Below, piece after piece: positions 13,301 through 27,300 of a stretch of 64,000 nt of DNA. Origin of the DNA: Hymenolepis diminuta (taxonomy: Eukaryota; Platyhelminthes; Cestoda; Cyclophyllidea; Hymenolepididae). Position 1 is the first letter of the stretch. Each line of letters starts with the position of its first letter. The notes beneath the pieces were generated by a model that saw only the letters and a list, made by a program, of their open reading frames with translations, ran no database searches and was not told the origin of the DNA. The translations under genes and the position numbers were made by a program. The stretch covers positions 186,001-250,000 of the forward strand of contig CAADRB010000006.1 of NCBI GenBank assembly GCA_900708905.1, given 5' to 3'.

Positions 13301-15382
13301 TCCTCTCTCTTTTAATAGTATTATTCACCATGTTCCATTCACTGACTATATGTCAGTGAGCATAGTGTTAGTGACCTCTAATTTTTTGCAGTCGTTCATG
13401 TGATTGCCAATAATTACATTACTTTCAAGGCCTATATAAATGTAAAAAAGTGAAAAAATACATTTGACCTATATGACAACAGAGTGATTTTAACCCACCA
13501 TCAAAATTCATTTACATCAGATAGTTGCTATTTGAAAGATAAGATATGGTTAAATTTAATTACTTTTTAAAACCATTCACTTGTATTCCTACTCATAAAA
13601 TGTAATAAAAAAACTAATACATACTATTTTATAGCCATCACAACAGAACCCGAATCGAGAATTAAAAGTACCAAGTTAAGAATTACTCAATTCTGCAGTT
13701 TTATATCCTCGAAATTTCTGGTTTCATAGAAAATTAAGTTTTCTGCCCAAACAGTCAATTCAGTTATGACACTTTTCTCTGTAAAACGCACTATTGTTTC
13801 AGATTTTACAAACTTTTTAACTTAAATATATAGCGACAGTTAAACAACATTTAATAAGAATTTATGGGATTGGTACTAAATATGCAATAAATTGTCTCTG
13901 ATATGAATCAAATTATGATAACTAGAGATACTTTTACTGGCAAATCGGGAAAGAATTAAACAGTAAAATATGCAGCTTAGAAATATCTTGTGTGTTTAAT
14001 TTTCAACGAAACAATTATTCTAATCGATTATATTAATTTGACATTTATACAAAGAAAACCCACGAGAACATACAGTTTAAGGTACAGTTGGATGATTAAA
14101 TTTATATTTAAGTTAAGGATTCAACTTTTTGTTGCCAAAAAGGGCACTTAAATATTCAAAGAGAGGAAGCTCGAAAAACAATTGTTCAATTGTAAAATTG
14201 ACGAAAAATGTAATAATCACAGGCTCAGGTTGTGGCCACCACATGATGACTTATAGATGTGCTTAACCAAAACAGCCACAGATTGACTTACAATGGAAAC
14301 ATAACAGACGGCTTTACAAACCATTCCACTATTATGCACACAGTTTGAACGTGTAACCAGCTCTCCTTCCTACGACTCTTTCTATCCCCTCTATTCTATC
14401 TATTTTTTTCGTCTAATACACCAATATTCCATCTCAATTCTCGCTCTTCTAATGTGAGAAAGATTCCTGCCTCCTGTTGTCTTTGAGATCATTAAACTTT
14501 AAAGGGGATGCCTCTAAGCCTAACTTCATTAGATTATAAAAGCAGCTTTACTTGGATTAGTGTTTCTTTAACATCGATAACTATGGTGTAAAACTAAAGG
14601 CTGTAATTTAATCCCTAGAGATTTTAGTAACTTCAAGTAAGGAACAAAGTAAATATCGCACTTCGATAAAACTTCGTGTTATTTGTGATTTTGTGTTCCA
14701 TTTTTTTAATAAAAACAGAAGCATAACTATATTACTTAAGTTTTAAAAAGAGGAGTTGCTTCACTATAACCCCTATTCAAAATCTGGCCTCCAATGGAGT
14801 TATGTAGCTAGTGATTATTAATCTGCAATTCGATTTGTATTTTTCAAGCTGCGCATGTAAGTAATAAAAACTCAGCTACATTTACTGCTATTAAAACCCT
14901 CTTAATAGTAAACAAGTTTTCATTAATTTCTTTAACAGATTATCAGGGAATTCACAAACGTCTTTTGAAACTAAAGCTGACTTCAGAGAATGTGAAAAAG
15001 GAGTGTATATTACTGGGGATGTTCTTCTGTTAAATCGATATTAAAGTAACTTCAGACGCTTTAAAAATACAGTATAAATAAGGTTGATTATCTTTCAATA
15101 AAATTAACATTAATTGTAATATGAATAAAAATTGTTTGAAAAATCTTGAATAAGACGTGCAGAATTTAAACGCATGATAAACTTGATGCAACTTTAATCA
15201 TGATAATACTGAAAATATTTAGAGGAAGTAAATATTATAGATTATTAAGGAAATAAATCTAAATTACATTCCGTCTGATATATAGAAATCAAAACAAATA
15301 TTAACTAATTCATACACTCCAGTCAAAGTAATGTCAGTTATTTTGATCTTGCACGTGTTATTGAAATCCCAGTGATGCCATA
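10376..15382. other. AT-rich DNA upstream of the Ig-type gene
   Basis: About 5 kb with no recognisable gene. A less AT-rich patch at 12800-13030 has an open frame on the minus strand that matches nothing I know. The promoter of the Ig-type gene should lie at the right end, but no clear core element is visible. Confidence 0.4.
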
Positions 15383-18300
15383 ATGTTCGACCATTCGCAT
15401 CTCCTGGTATTCACGTGTCTAGCATGCTTAACCCATCTAGGAACCGCGCAATTCACGTATGATGGTCCCTACTACCATGAAGTTTTAGCAGGTGGTTTAG
15501 TTGATCTTCCATGCTACCTGAGTAATCAAGCCAAGAGAATTATTCTTAAGTCATTCAGTGGTCCAGTCCAAACTTCTCACACACTTCGCTGGGTTCACAG
15601 GAGGTTCGATCGTATGGTTGATCCGTGGACAGGAGATGGAAGACGTAGTTATCTCAAAATGGGAATTCTACAAGCCTCTGATCCTCTAGTTGAGGACATG
15701 GGACTTTTGAATATACCGATGGTTTCAGGAGTTGGACTTCGTATTGTCGCCGTAAATCCTTCTACTGCCGGATTGTATGCTTGTTTACTTTCAAGACAGA
15801 AATTCGATAGAGGACTTAATTTGGATTATGAAAATGCTACTCTTTTATCCATTCACTCACTGAGGGTTCAAGAGGTGGAGAGATCAAATTCTGAAGATAA
15901 TTCAGGGAAGAAAGGGGAGCGAACTGACTTAAAAGGAACTCAATTCGATGAGTGGACCTGGCTTATTAATCCGTCAAAGGACGTTCATCCGGATGGTACA
16001 GTCTTTAAATGTGAGTCTACAAACCTAACTTGTGGTTTGTAGATATTTATTTTTATCACTGATACTCTAAAGTGACCATATTCATTCTTCAAGATATTTA
16101 GATCAAAGAAATAACAAAATTGGCATTCATATTTCTATTGCAAAATAGATATAAATGGTAAATATTTTTATTCTTCCACGTGAAGATTTCGAAAGTTGAT
16201 TCTATTTTTCTTTTGAACACGATGTAGTGTGCTTATTAGTGATTTATTATCGACTTAAAAATACTACACCATACATGTATTTATCTAATCACGTGTGTAG
16301 TAACTTTCCAATGTTCACTATTGGTGAATTTAAGGATACATTCATTGACGAATTCATTTTATCCCCATATAAAAACGACATGAAATTATTGAATGCCGGT
16401 GTATGAGATGCCATTAATACGTCCTTGTGTAATACCCTTCTTTTTCCTAAAATGTCTTACTTTTTTATTTTCTGGTTCTGATTGTACGCTTTTAACGGGT
16501 ATAGTTCGTCTCCTCATCTTCTGATGTCCTAATTTCATACTTCGATTGATAGGATTCTGATTGAGTTAATATTCGCAAGGTTCGGAGTCCATTGAGCCGT
16601 TGTTTAATTTAGTTGATTGATCACACCCTTTGAGTACATTTTCTTCATAAATTTATGAGAACACAGAGCTTGAACAATTCATTGATCAGCGAAATAGAAA
16701 CATTTCTCTGATAAAATTGTTTTAATTAATTAGTTATAGGATAAAGAGACTAAGCACTCCAGCACTTTCTATACAAATATTATTTAGATCATAAAATTAC
16801 TCAGCATGTGTTCGATGAAAGAGTGTCCAATATGCCTTCATTGAACTAACACAAAATTGTCTGGGTTTCAATGCAACTTAAAAAGGATTTTGAAACGAAC
16901 TTTCTTTTTTAAAATTTTGATCCATTAGGAAAGGTTACTTAAAGCGGCCTCCCTTTAATGAAAGTAACCCGTGTTTAATATCAAAAGTTCAGAAAGTTAG
17001 GTTGTGCTTAAATCGCTATCTCCAAATATTTCAAGCAACTATGCAATTTAAAGCAATTAAGATAGTAAGGAATAGGGAAACTTAATTGATGTATTTCAAA
17101 AATTTGTTTTTGGGGGAAATTACCAGATGTTATGTTTTCATTTCATAGTTAATTGGAATCAGAATATTCCCTTTTTGATAGCCATCATCTTACAAAACTT
17201 TGGTTTTTACTTCCTTCAGACCAGTTAAGGCTTTTACTTAAATTGTCATCACTTCTGATGCTACCAAATAAAATGGCGGGTTTATTTATGTTTAAATATT
17301 TATTTGGGTCAGTTAATTGAAGAAAATAAATACTTAATAGTAACATAGGAATACCTAGTAATACACGCATTAGAGGTAGAGAAGGGAAACTTCGCAAATT
17401 TTGCTTTGATATTGTAGAGCTTCATGTAAGTTTTAGATATTTAAGAGCTATAGATTGACTTTAGCTGGGATGGAACTCTACTGAATGTTGATTTTCAAAC
17501 AATCACTTGCGCTTTCCAAAAATCAGATGCGTTTCTCGATACAGACATTCGAATTTGATCAAGTTTGGAAGACTAAATGCTGGTACTACTCCTATAATCA
17601 ACATTGTCAAAATGCAAGTCCAAATATACATATTTTGATTCTGTATTATTTTGTCATATAGATCAATAAAGGATTATTTAATGGTTTTAATGAAATTGAC
17701 ATTTGAACTGCAAGATGCAAAGTATTCCAGGTCGTATTTATCGAAGAAAAAATGCAATTAGTGTCTCTTATGGTTTACATCTTTGGGATACCAAAACATA
17801 ATATTTTAATAAGAAACGTGCTTTCCAGACCGTTGAAGGTGTTGCACGCACATCACACATTTTCACTGATAGAAGAAAGCGCACATCTCAACTTCCACGA
17901 GTTTGACGACTGGGTGGTGGTGGTAGTAATATTACTCCAATCTTCAACACAGCATAACTTTTAGCTGGTGTAAGCTAAGATGCATGTACAAATTACTGTT
18001 AGATAAGTACAAACCAGACACAGCACTTAGTCCGGCTGAAATGTCAATTTCCGTTATCGTACATTTAATGATAGGCGAGGTGTTTAGTGCAATATTTTAC
18101 TGCATGAAGTCATGTCCTCAGTTGTCCTCTACACCATGGCGACTGGAAGCAATAACCGTCCATGGCAAAATATAAACAAACAATAAATATTTTTGAATGA
18201 GGCAGATTTGAAAGCTGTTAAGCATTGCAGTTTTGTATTATCTTGGTGAAATCAATTAGACCTGGACAAGAGTTGAGAAGATGCGAACAAATGCATAAGT

Positions 18301-21300
18301 AAATGACATTAACAGTGATATTTTTTGTTCGACTTGAGTATTTCCTTTAAACTAACGTACAATAATAAGCTTCAGTTTTGGAAAAAAAATGAAATCACAA
18401 TTATGCTAATCCACTCTATATTTATCCATAATCACATGTGAATTTTTTCCTCATATATTTGATGAAAGGATAATAGCGAAAACGGCATGGATGTTAAATC
18501 TCCATTTAAGTTATCACTTCCAGGTTTATCCAATACTTATCTCTGGTTGGGAAGCAGCTTCTTGAACCTCTCTGCCGGAAAATTTTAATTCACTAACCCT
18601 CTACTTTTATTAGCCCGACTTAACCGGTGTGCTTGGCAGTTCCGCTCCTTGAGCATGCACTGGTGGACTCTGAACCCTTGACCTCTTACATAATGCTCGG
18701 GCTGGTCAGCCAACTCGTCATAGGTGATAAATTGCTTATTGCAATGCAAAATAATTTTACAACTGTTTATAACGAGAAATAAATGGACTAAAGGAGTTGA
18801 ATATTGGCCGAAGTGGATCGGGCAGAAGTAGATGTGGATATCAGGACATCAAACGCTCTAATCTCATTTAACTTGTTTATCTCTCGAGTTGCCAACTTTT
18901 ATTTGCTAGATATATTAGCAAAATTAAGAAGTTAAAAGTCTATCTCTTAGATCTCAGTCTTTTAATAAAAGCGCATATCTCCGATATTCGTATCTTACTG
19001 ACCAGCTATCGGAAACGAACTAAGATTAACATGCTATAGCACAATTCGTCTAAGTTTGTTCAAGGTGAGATAATACACAAAAATTTTAAATATCTCAATT
19101 GCGGAATCAAATGGCATTGAATAACAGAGAGTCAAAAAATGATAAAGTGGAGGAGATCAAAAAAACAGAGCAGCGTCAAGGTATCAAAGAGTCTTGCTTC
19201 ACTCGAGCTGTACAGTATATGCTAAATTACCAGTTTATGTTACAAAATTTAAATTTAATTTTTCGTCCCCTGGACTGCGGTAAGTGCATTTTTTTATTGA
19301 TCAATTTCTAATCAAGATGGCCGGTCTTGCCACTTGAATTCACTTTTCCTTCCAATGGCTAAGAATGCCAAATGGTTTTACATGATATTTAGCAGCTTAG
19401 TCATAACATAGCAAAAATGATACAGCTTAAAAATGTAACTTAACATAGCTCTGTACAATGTATTCCCTCAGTACGTTTAAATGTAATATTTAAACTGTCT
19501 TATTTGAAAAAAATTGATTTCTGCATTCCTTATTTAAATTTTAGGGACAATTTTTCATGAATAGTTGTGAATTTCATATCCAAAAATCAGGCTATCGAGT
19601 AAAATTTAAAATTAGAAAAGCAAGCTTTTTTCTGGTGCAATCCGATTTGAAAGCATTGTAAATTTAAAACAACTAAATGAACTTTTTTAACTTTCAAACT
19701 CACTTATAATATTTGATAGTTTGCCTATTCGTCTACTGTCTATTAATCTTATTAATTCCTCTCTTATTTTATAGTTTGTTGAGCCTAAAATTAGTGGTTC
19801 TTACTACAACCTAAGCAGCTATTGTATTATTGTACTTATCAATAACCCATGATGGCTAAAAGTTCACCTCAAAACCATTTGCCTAGTAACTTCAAATAGC
19901 TAAAGTAAAAGTCGGGAGAATGACTAAGTGCGACTATTTGGTCGGTAAATATATGGAACCGGGCTAATTAATTCTGTTTACTCCAGAATAAAAACCAGAA
20001 GTTGACCAAGCTTGATGTCAACTAACGAGTTCTATATGATGGTCAGAATAAATGGTAGAAATCGAGTTGGCGACATTTCTCAATTAGTAAACCTAATGTC
20101 AGTTTTTTGAGCGAGACCTAAAAGTTAATAGAATGCAATTGGATAGCGTTTATTTCAAGAATCAATTTTGAATCGAAGTAGAACTGCCAAAAGCACAGTT
20201 CGCTTACAATAAAATCAATGAAATTTAATTCCTGTTCAGAGCCTGTCGGACTTTTAATTTGAAGGGCTGCTGAATTAAATATTGACCTGCATAATAGTTT
20301 TTCATAATATTTAGTATAACTTTTGATAGCAAAAGCAATTGAGCATCTAAAACTACCGCATAAGATCTGGTGATCGCATTTTCATAGATATAGCAATTGT
20401 TAAGATGACTTATGGTTCGTATAAGCCATCTGAACAATAAATCAAATTTACTACTGGTAATACGGTTTCCTTCCTTCAATTTGCGGAATTCAATAATTCA
20501 TAAAATTATTTTAATAAATAATATACATTAAACAAGATATCAACAATTAATGTAGTCGGAGTAACAATTGTCCGTATTTTGTCTTTGTTCAAGAAAAGTA
20601 TTTATCGTCATCTTAGAACATAAGGGTTACATTATTGTTCCTGTCAAAGGCCCGGCTTGGGACAAGATAATGACGTCTTATTTGCTTCATTTTCAAAAGA
20701 AATAAATTCAAATCTTTAGAATTAATTTGACCAAAGAGCTCCTTCTGCAGTTGAAATCACTAAAAAATGTTCTTTTTCAGTTTTTTTCTTATTAACTATT
20801 TTAAAAAATCTTCAAATTGTCACAATATATTCATTTTTGTCCGTCGAAAAATTTCGACATGAGATTGAAGTATTGCCCCTAAATTTTTCTCGAAAGTATT
20901 TTCGAGCAACATTAATTTAAATCAACTTGATGAAAAATCATGTTTACGTTTTTGCATTTGTTTGAACCGCGTCCAATCAGTTGGAGAACGCCAATTACCA
21001 ATTTGCCTCTCTAAAATTCAACACACAGCGCTCTCTCTATTTTCCTTTACCCTTTCCTTTGTCCTGTTTTTTTTGATAGCGTTCTGCCGCTCTCCCACTT
21101 TCTTTAACTAATCTGACTCTAAATTGTTGCTGTTCAATAAATTCTGCCTTACCCTCGACTCCATCCTCTGGATCTCTGAGACTGTGATTGTCTGCTGCTA
21201 GCTGATAGCTATTAGCCTTAGATGCAGCAAGATTTTGACGATATTTTTTTCCTCGATTATGTTATATTAAATTGGGTGATTCAGTTCAGACTTCTACTGT

Positions 21301-24300
21301 AGAATCGGATTAAAGGTATTATTATTTTTATGTCTGCTGATCAACAATGAAAGAAAAGACCAAAGTAAAATATAATTAAATACCTGCGCAGACAGTCAAC
21401 CTTTTTGCAATTATATAATGTCACTAATATTTTATCAAGTATCCCTTATTATTTACGTAGAAACACTACTATTAAATAATCCGATCGGTACGATACAAAT
21501 TCAACATTAAAATATTTAAGAGAAAATTTAAAAAATATCGAGATTAGTTGTAATAAAAAATAGACCCGAATTGATGATCGACTTGAACTTTTATCAATCT
21601 TCTATTTTTACTTAGTTGATTGCTACGCCGATATTGCCCTAACTGGTTTAGTTCTACGTCGTGTTTCCGGTAGTATCGTTCGAATTGGTTGGAAGTTTAT
21701 TCCAAGAGAAATTCAAGATGTGATGGATGTAATAAGAGCTTCAAAGGATGATAAGGAATGGAGTTTTGTGTCTCCAAAGGAATATTTTCATTCTGATGAA
21801 GATGAAATGGGGACATTGCAAATAACTTCTACAGAGGAAAATAATCAGAAAAGTAATCAGCAATCGATTGAGGAAAATGTTATACTCGAAGGGGAAATAG
21901 AATTTTTGAATCTGGAGACTGCTTTCTGGGAAGCAACTATGCATCGATGGAAATCTCGTTGGCTCCTACTTGATAGGAAGCTAGCATCAAAAGGATCTGG
22001 AATTTGGCAATGTTGGTTGGAAGGAATTGATCTATATAAAAATAAGTCGGACAAGGTAAGAATGAGCTATAATCGACATGTATTTTTTTATTTGATCGGA
22101 TAAGACCTTCACAGTTTGAGATTAATTTCAAATCACGTTTGAAAAAAGTTAAAGTTGCTGAGTCATTATCAAAGTGGAAGTTTTTTAGTGAGAACATCTA
22201 ATTACGCTTAGCTATACATTACCCGATCTTCTATTCGCTAAAAATATTAATAATGTTCTAATTCATTTCGTCTGTGATAGGTAGCTTAAATATAGGTCAT
22301 CCGAAATGTACGTATAATATGAAGCCTATTAAGCAAGCATTCTTTTACAACTCACGAAAATTAAGTTTTATTCCTATTTTTGGCAAGAAATACGTGTTGG
22401 AAACTCATCTGGTTAATATTTAAAAATGAGATAAACTCTAAATTTCATAGAGAACAAAATTGCAGTTTTAATTTGCCTTTAATGTGTATAATTATTATTA
22501 AATACTGACTGACAGAGGATATGGACACGATATACCTATTCTTATGTTAGTGAAATTGCTGATTACGAAGTAAACTAGACTATTGAGCTACCTTCTTGTA
22601 AGCAAACAAGAAACTTAGTTCGAGATAATGATTTTACAAAAAAACTCATGGTTAATATGCAATTCTGTCATCAAAATGGAGGTCGCAAGATTGACACCCT
22701 TCATTGCAAAACCATTAATCTGATAGGTCGAGGACACTGGTTAATCCCGGTCAACGAAACTGATGGTAGATGCGAAGTAGTTTAAGTCAACGTGTCTCTA
22801 GAAAATTAATCTAAAACATTGCCAAGTGATTTTAGCACTTTCCATAAGGAAAATTTATTAAGTAAATATACATAGACTCAATTTCAAGCATTTTCTCATT
22901 TAAAATAAGATAACAGTCTGAATTATCGTAAAACAATACACTAACTTAAGTTTGCTATTGAGGTTATTAATTGGAACTGAGAAGGGTAGCAATATTGTGA
23001 AGAGATATAGGAAATAAAGAAGGAGGACGAAGAATGAGAAAGAGAGGATGAGAACCCGGTGTTTGCACTGAGTATGTGCATAACCATAACCCAATCACAG
23101 GAATCAGATTAGCTTAATTAGTGAATTAGAAAGCTATTCAATGAGGCCTTCGCTTAGATCCAGGAAGATATTAAGAGTTAGGATTCTCAGATTTAGGTAA
23201 TATGATGGAGGTTTTACCTAGTCGATCTCAGTAAATTGGTTGCTTTTTGGGCAGTAATTTAATCACAAATCTCTGAAACAACATTGTGATATGTGCCTTT
23301 AAAAATACGGGTATGCAAGGCAGAAGATTCTGAGATTAAACTGATGTTCCTCAAAAAAGATTAATTTTGTTTGAATTACCTATCATCATTACTGTCTCGA
23401 TTCGCTAAATTGATCTTAATGACCGATTTTTCAATCCACTGGCAAAATGTACCAATTGGGAAATCTTTTGTGAATTTTGAGTTACAGACTATGAAATCTT
23501 TCGCTTACAATATATGCTAATTTTGAATTTATGAAAAAGACAAGTGTTATAGAGCACTCGCTTCCAAGGGGTTTTGGAATCACTATTATTTACATTATGC
23601 TCAAGGTTATGCGCTAGTGTCGTACGTTAGCAAATCTAAAGCAAATTTATTCGTGTAAGATGTGTGTATATTTTGTAATAAAATGCATATATCTTGTTAA
23701 ATATTTGGATTTTACTTTGATTTACGTATCTCAGTTATTCAAAGGATTCCTTTGAACAACTTGTGCTCTAATATATATGTTTTATTGTTTCTTACTAATC
23801 CTCATCACCTGCTTAAATATATCTAACAGTCCTTGCGTATAATAGCTTATAATAATACCTGATATCATTGTCTTCCATATGACTTTAAAGTTACATTGAG
23901 GACAATATATTTGTCGGAGAAGCAACGGGATATATAAATCCTGTTTTTCGAAGATCCTAGATTCTATTTTTTCATATTGAATTTAGATAACCAAGACCGC
24001 TATAACAGTTCTACACCAAATCAAGTGTTCGAAGAAAATAAAGTACGAAATGTAAAATGTCTATATTGATTTACTTCCACCTTCCTTTTTAAAACTATTA
24101 ATTTGTTTATAGGAGATAATAATTAAATTGAATTTTTTTCAATAAATGGTGCAGTTATAACTTATCACATTGGCATAGATATATCTGTCCTTATCATTCA
24201 ATAATGCTCTCAGATTAAGATGTAACACTCTAGCCTTACAATCAAATGAAATAAATGCTAATCAATATTTCATTAGAAATGAAGATAGGGCGTACGCTTA

Positions 24301-27300
24301 TTACATTCAATTTTATTTGAAGTTTGAATTCCTCTGTAGCTTTCATAAGCTGTCTTCGAACCCGTCGCAGAGTCTGCGACTAGCATTTTTATATGAATAT
24401 TTCTACAGGATTTTGATATCGAGCCGAGCATGTAGATCTAAAATGATTCTTTCTTATCTTTGCACTCGAACCGCTCTTATAGACCGCTCTGATTGGTTGA
24501 TAAAAGTAAAAATAAAGGTAAAATGGGTCATAAAACTTTTAAGGAATTGTGATATACCCTTTATTTCTCCTAATAGGGGAAATGAATTTTTTTTAATTTT
24601 CTCTTCGCATCTATAAAAATGGGAGACATTAAGAGGGGCCAAATACATGGTAAAGTGAAGAGAGATCATTGCACCGAAAGAGTTTCATTTCATTCTTATT
24701 CTGGACTAATCCAAATTAGCAACTGTTTAAGTAATCAACAGAGTTCCTTTTTTCAAGCATTCTAATATTCATTCATCAGACTACGGTTCTCGAATTACTA
24801 TCTAAAACGTTTGAGGTTAGAAAATTAGCGTGATAGCCTTCATTCCTAGCTTTCATATCAGTTACATCGAGAGGTTTTCCGTGTCAAAATCAGTTTAGTT
24901 ATCGCTTCTAATTGCTAATGAGTAGTACAATGGACATTAGCTAATGTTCTATCATGAATGCTGACTAGTAAATCAACTCCCCAATGGGTCCTGAATATTG
25001 TGGAAAGCTTCTCACTCCATGAAGTTTGGAGTCAAATGACAAATATTAAACATCATAAAATGAACTTTTATCCATGTGGGACAATGAGTAAATCAACGCT
25101 CCCGAACTCACATAGAGTAACAATCATGATGTTCCAACTTAATTGCTTATTATCGTGTCCTCTCTCGTTTTATATCTTACTGGATTCGTTGGCTGTTATC
25201 CCATAATTGAAAATTGTAAACGCGTTAATAATGATCCTTAAAAATTTGGTTGTATTACAAACAATCAGGATCCCTTAAGATTCAGAGTGAAATTCGTTTT
25301 GGTGTCGTTTTCAGCATTAGTAAATGTTAATTAGGCGGCAATCAGCGTTTCCTGATTACCTCAACACAGTCTAATAGCCAGCTAGCTGCTAAGTATGCAA
25401 ATTAATTTCATCAATATACATTTGATAAGATGTAGGGATAAAGCGATTCACGTCCACTGATCACACAGTTTGGAGGTAACAGAGAGGTAACTTAACTCGA
25501 AATTTGACTATACATGTGCAATAAACACTTTTACTCATTTTTAAACTCCATGCAAAGTCTGCGTTTGAAAGTGAACAAGGAAGATTAGTTGGTGAGATTA
25601 TCTGATTATTTGTTATCTGATTTTGATTGTAAATCTTTTAGTTTCAGACTTGATTTTAGCTGTTTCACCAACTGTGCTTGATTTGTAGATTAAATATGTC
25701 CTTTATCGGATCACGAACATATTTTTTAGTTTGAAATAAACGTACAGAACTGAACACAAGGGTTTCTAAAGATTGAAGGCGAAATTGAATTGATTTTATA
25801 TGCACAAAATTTGAGTTTTGATAACGTTGAATTATTGTATCCAATATTTAAATGTAAAGTCTATAAAGCAAATCGTCAATATTTATTGCAATGTCTTATA
25901 CACGTGGAATTTTTGTGAAAAAAGACGAAGTACATACAAATTTTAGATCATATAATCGCAATTCCCTTAGTGATATTCAGTTACCGTGATAAAAATTGAG
26001 CAGTATGACGTGATTAATTAAAACACCTATTATTCTCTAAAAGTCTGATGAAAAATGCGACTATTTGAACATTTGTGCTGAACGATTCACCTCCAAAGTG
26101 ATTTGGAATCCTATGCATTAATTACCATCTATAAAAGTAATTTTTCTTCAATATTTTGGTGAAAATGGAACAGCATTTTGCTACAAGTGGTTGAGTATCC
26201 TTATAAAATTACCTAGCTTCGTGTGTAAAAAGGCCACTGTTACTTTTATTAGGAAAAGATAGTTTTAAGACATTGGCCTTGAAAAGTAGTTATTTAAATT
26301 AAGCTGCACTTGTAATTCGTTATTTTTTAACTCGAAAACCTTCTCTGAGATATAAGATATTTTCCGATTTTGTTGATGCTTGCCATAGAAGGTATTCAGT
26401 TGATGAAAAAACTTTTTTAAATTTATAATTAATTCAAATGAATTTGTTAGCGGCGAAAGGAACTGTACAATTTTATAAAGCTAGATAGTGAAGCTAAGAT
26501 GATTTAATTTCTCCCTTCCGCCTTGCGTTTTGGTGAAGATTGTAAAATCCAAAAGAACGATAACTTATCAAGATTCCTTAAGTACATGCTATCTTATTAA
26601 AAGATGTGACACCTTTCAATATTAATCACATTTAAGCTAGACACAACTCCTTGATGAGGTAAAGTGAACAGTAAGTGGACTCTTAAGAGATATAAGTCAC
26701 CAAGCGCGTTGCTACTGAAGAATAGGAAGTAGGTCAGAAATATTGCGTAGCATGGAGATAAGCAGACCTTACGTCAGTGCAGAACTGGAAATAAAATGGG
26801 AGAACGGGGACCATTGGCCAGTATATGAGATATTCCCAGCCAAATCCACGGATGATTGTGGCAAGACGTTCGCTTCCTCTCACCCTTGGCACTCTCTATT
26901 CTTTTCGGTCCACTTTTCCATCTTCCATACATCTTGTAGACTTTACGCCTTATCATATTAATTTGCCTTGTCAATAAGATGTTCATAAATATAGTTTCAT
27001 TCAAACCGCATTTCCTAAATTACATTTAATTGATAAAAATGGTCTCAAACGCCGTTGCGCATTCAACAGGCAGAGATTTAACCAAACTTAACATCCTCAG
27101 ATATTCCAACTCTGGTTCTACTCTTCAGAAACAATTTTTGTTGATTCCTAAATTTTTCTTTCTCAAGGAATATTATTCCGATAACTCCGTTTTTCTTACC
27201 ATTTATTATATACACTTGATGGTAATAGTAATATTGGGGTCATTTTCCATATAAAATTGTATAAATATTAAGGACTAAAATTATTTAATTTCCATTCCAA

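Noticed and set aside
16011..16042. Continuation of Ig-type exon 1 to the in-frame stop
   Set aside because: A full GTGAGT donor sits at 16011 and the next exon continues the protein in phase.
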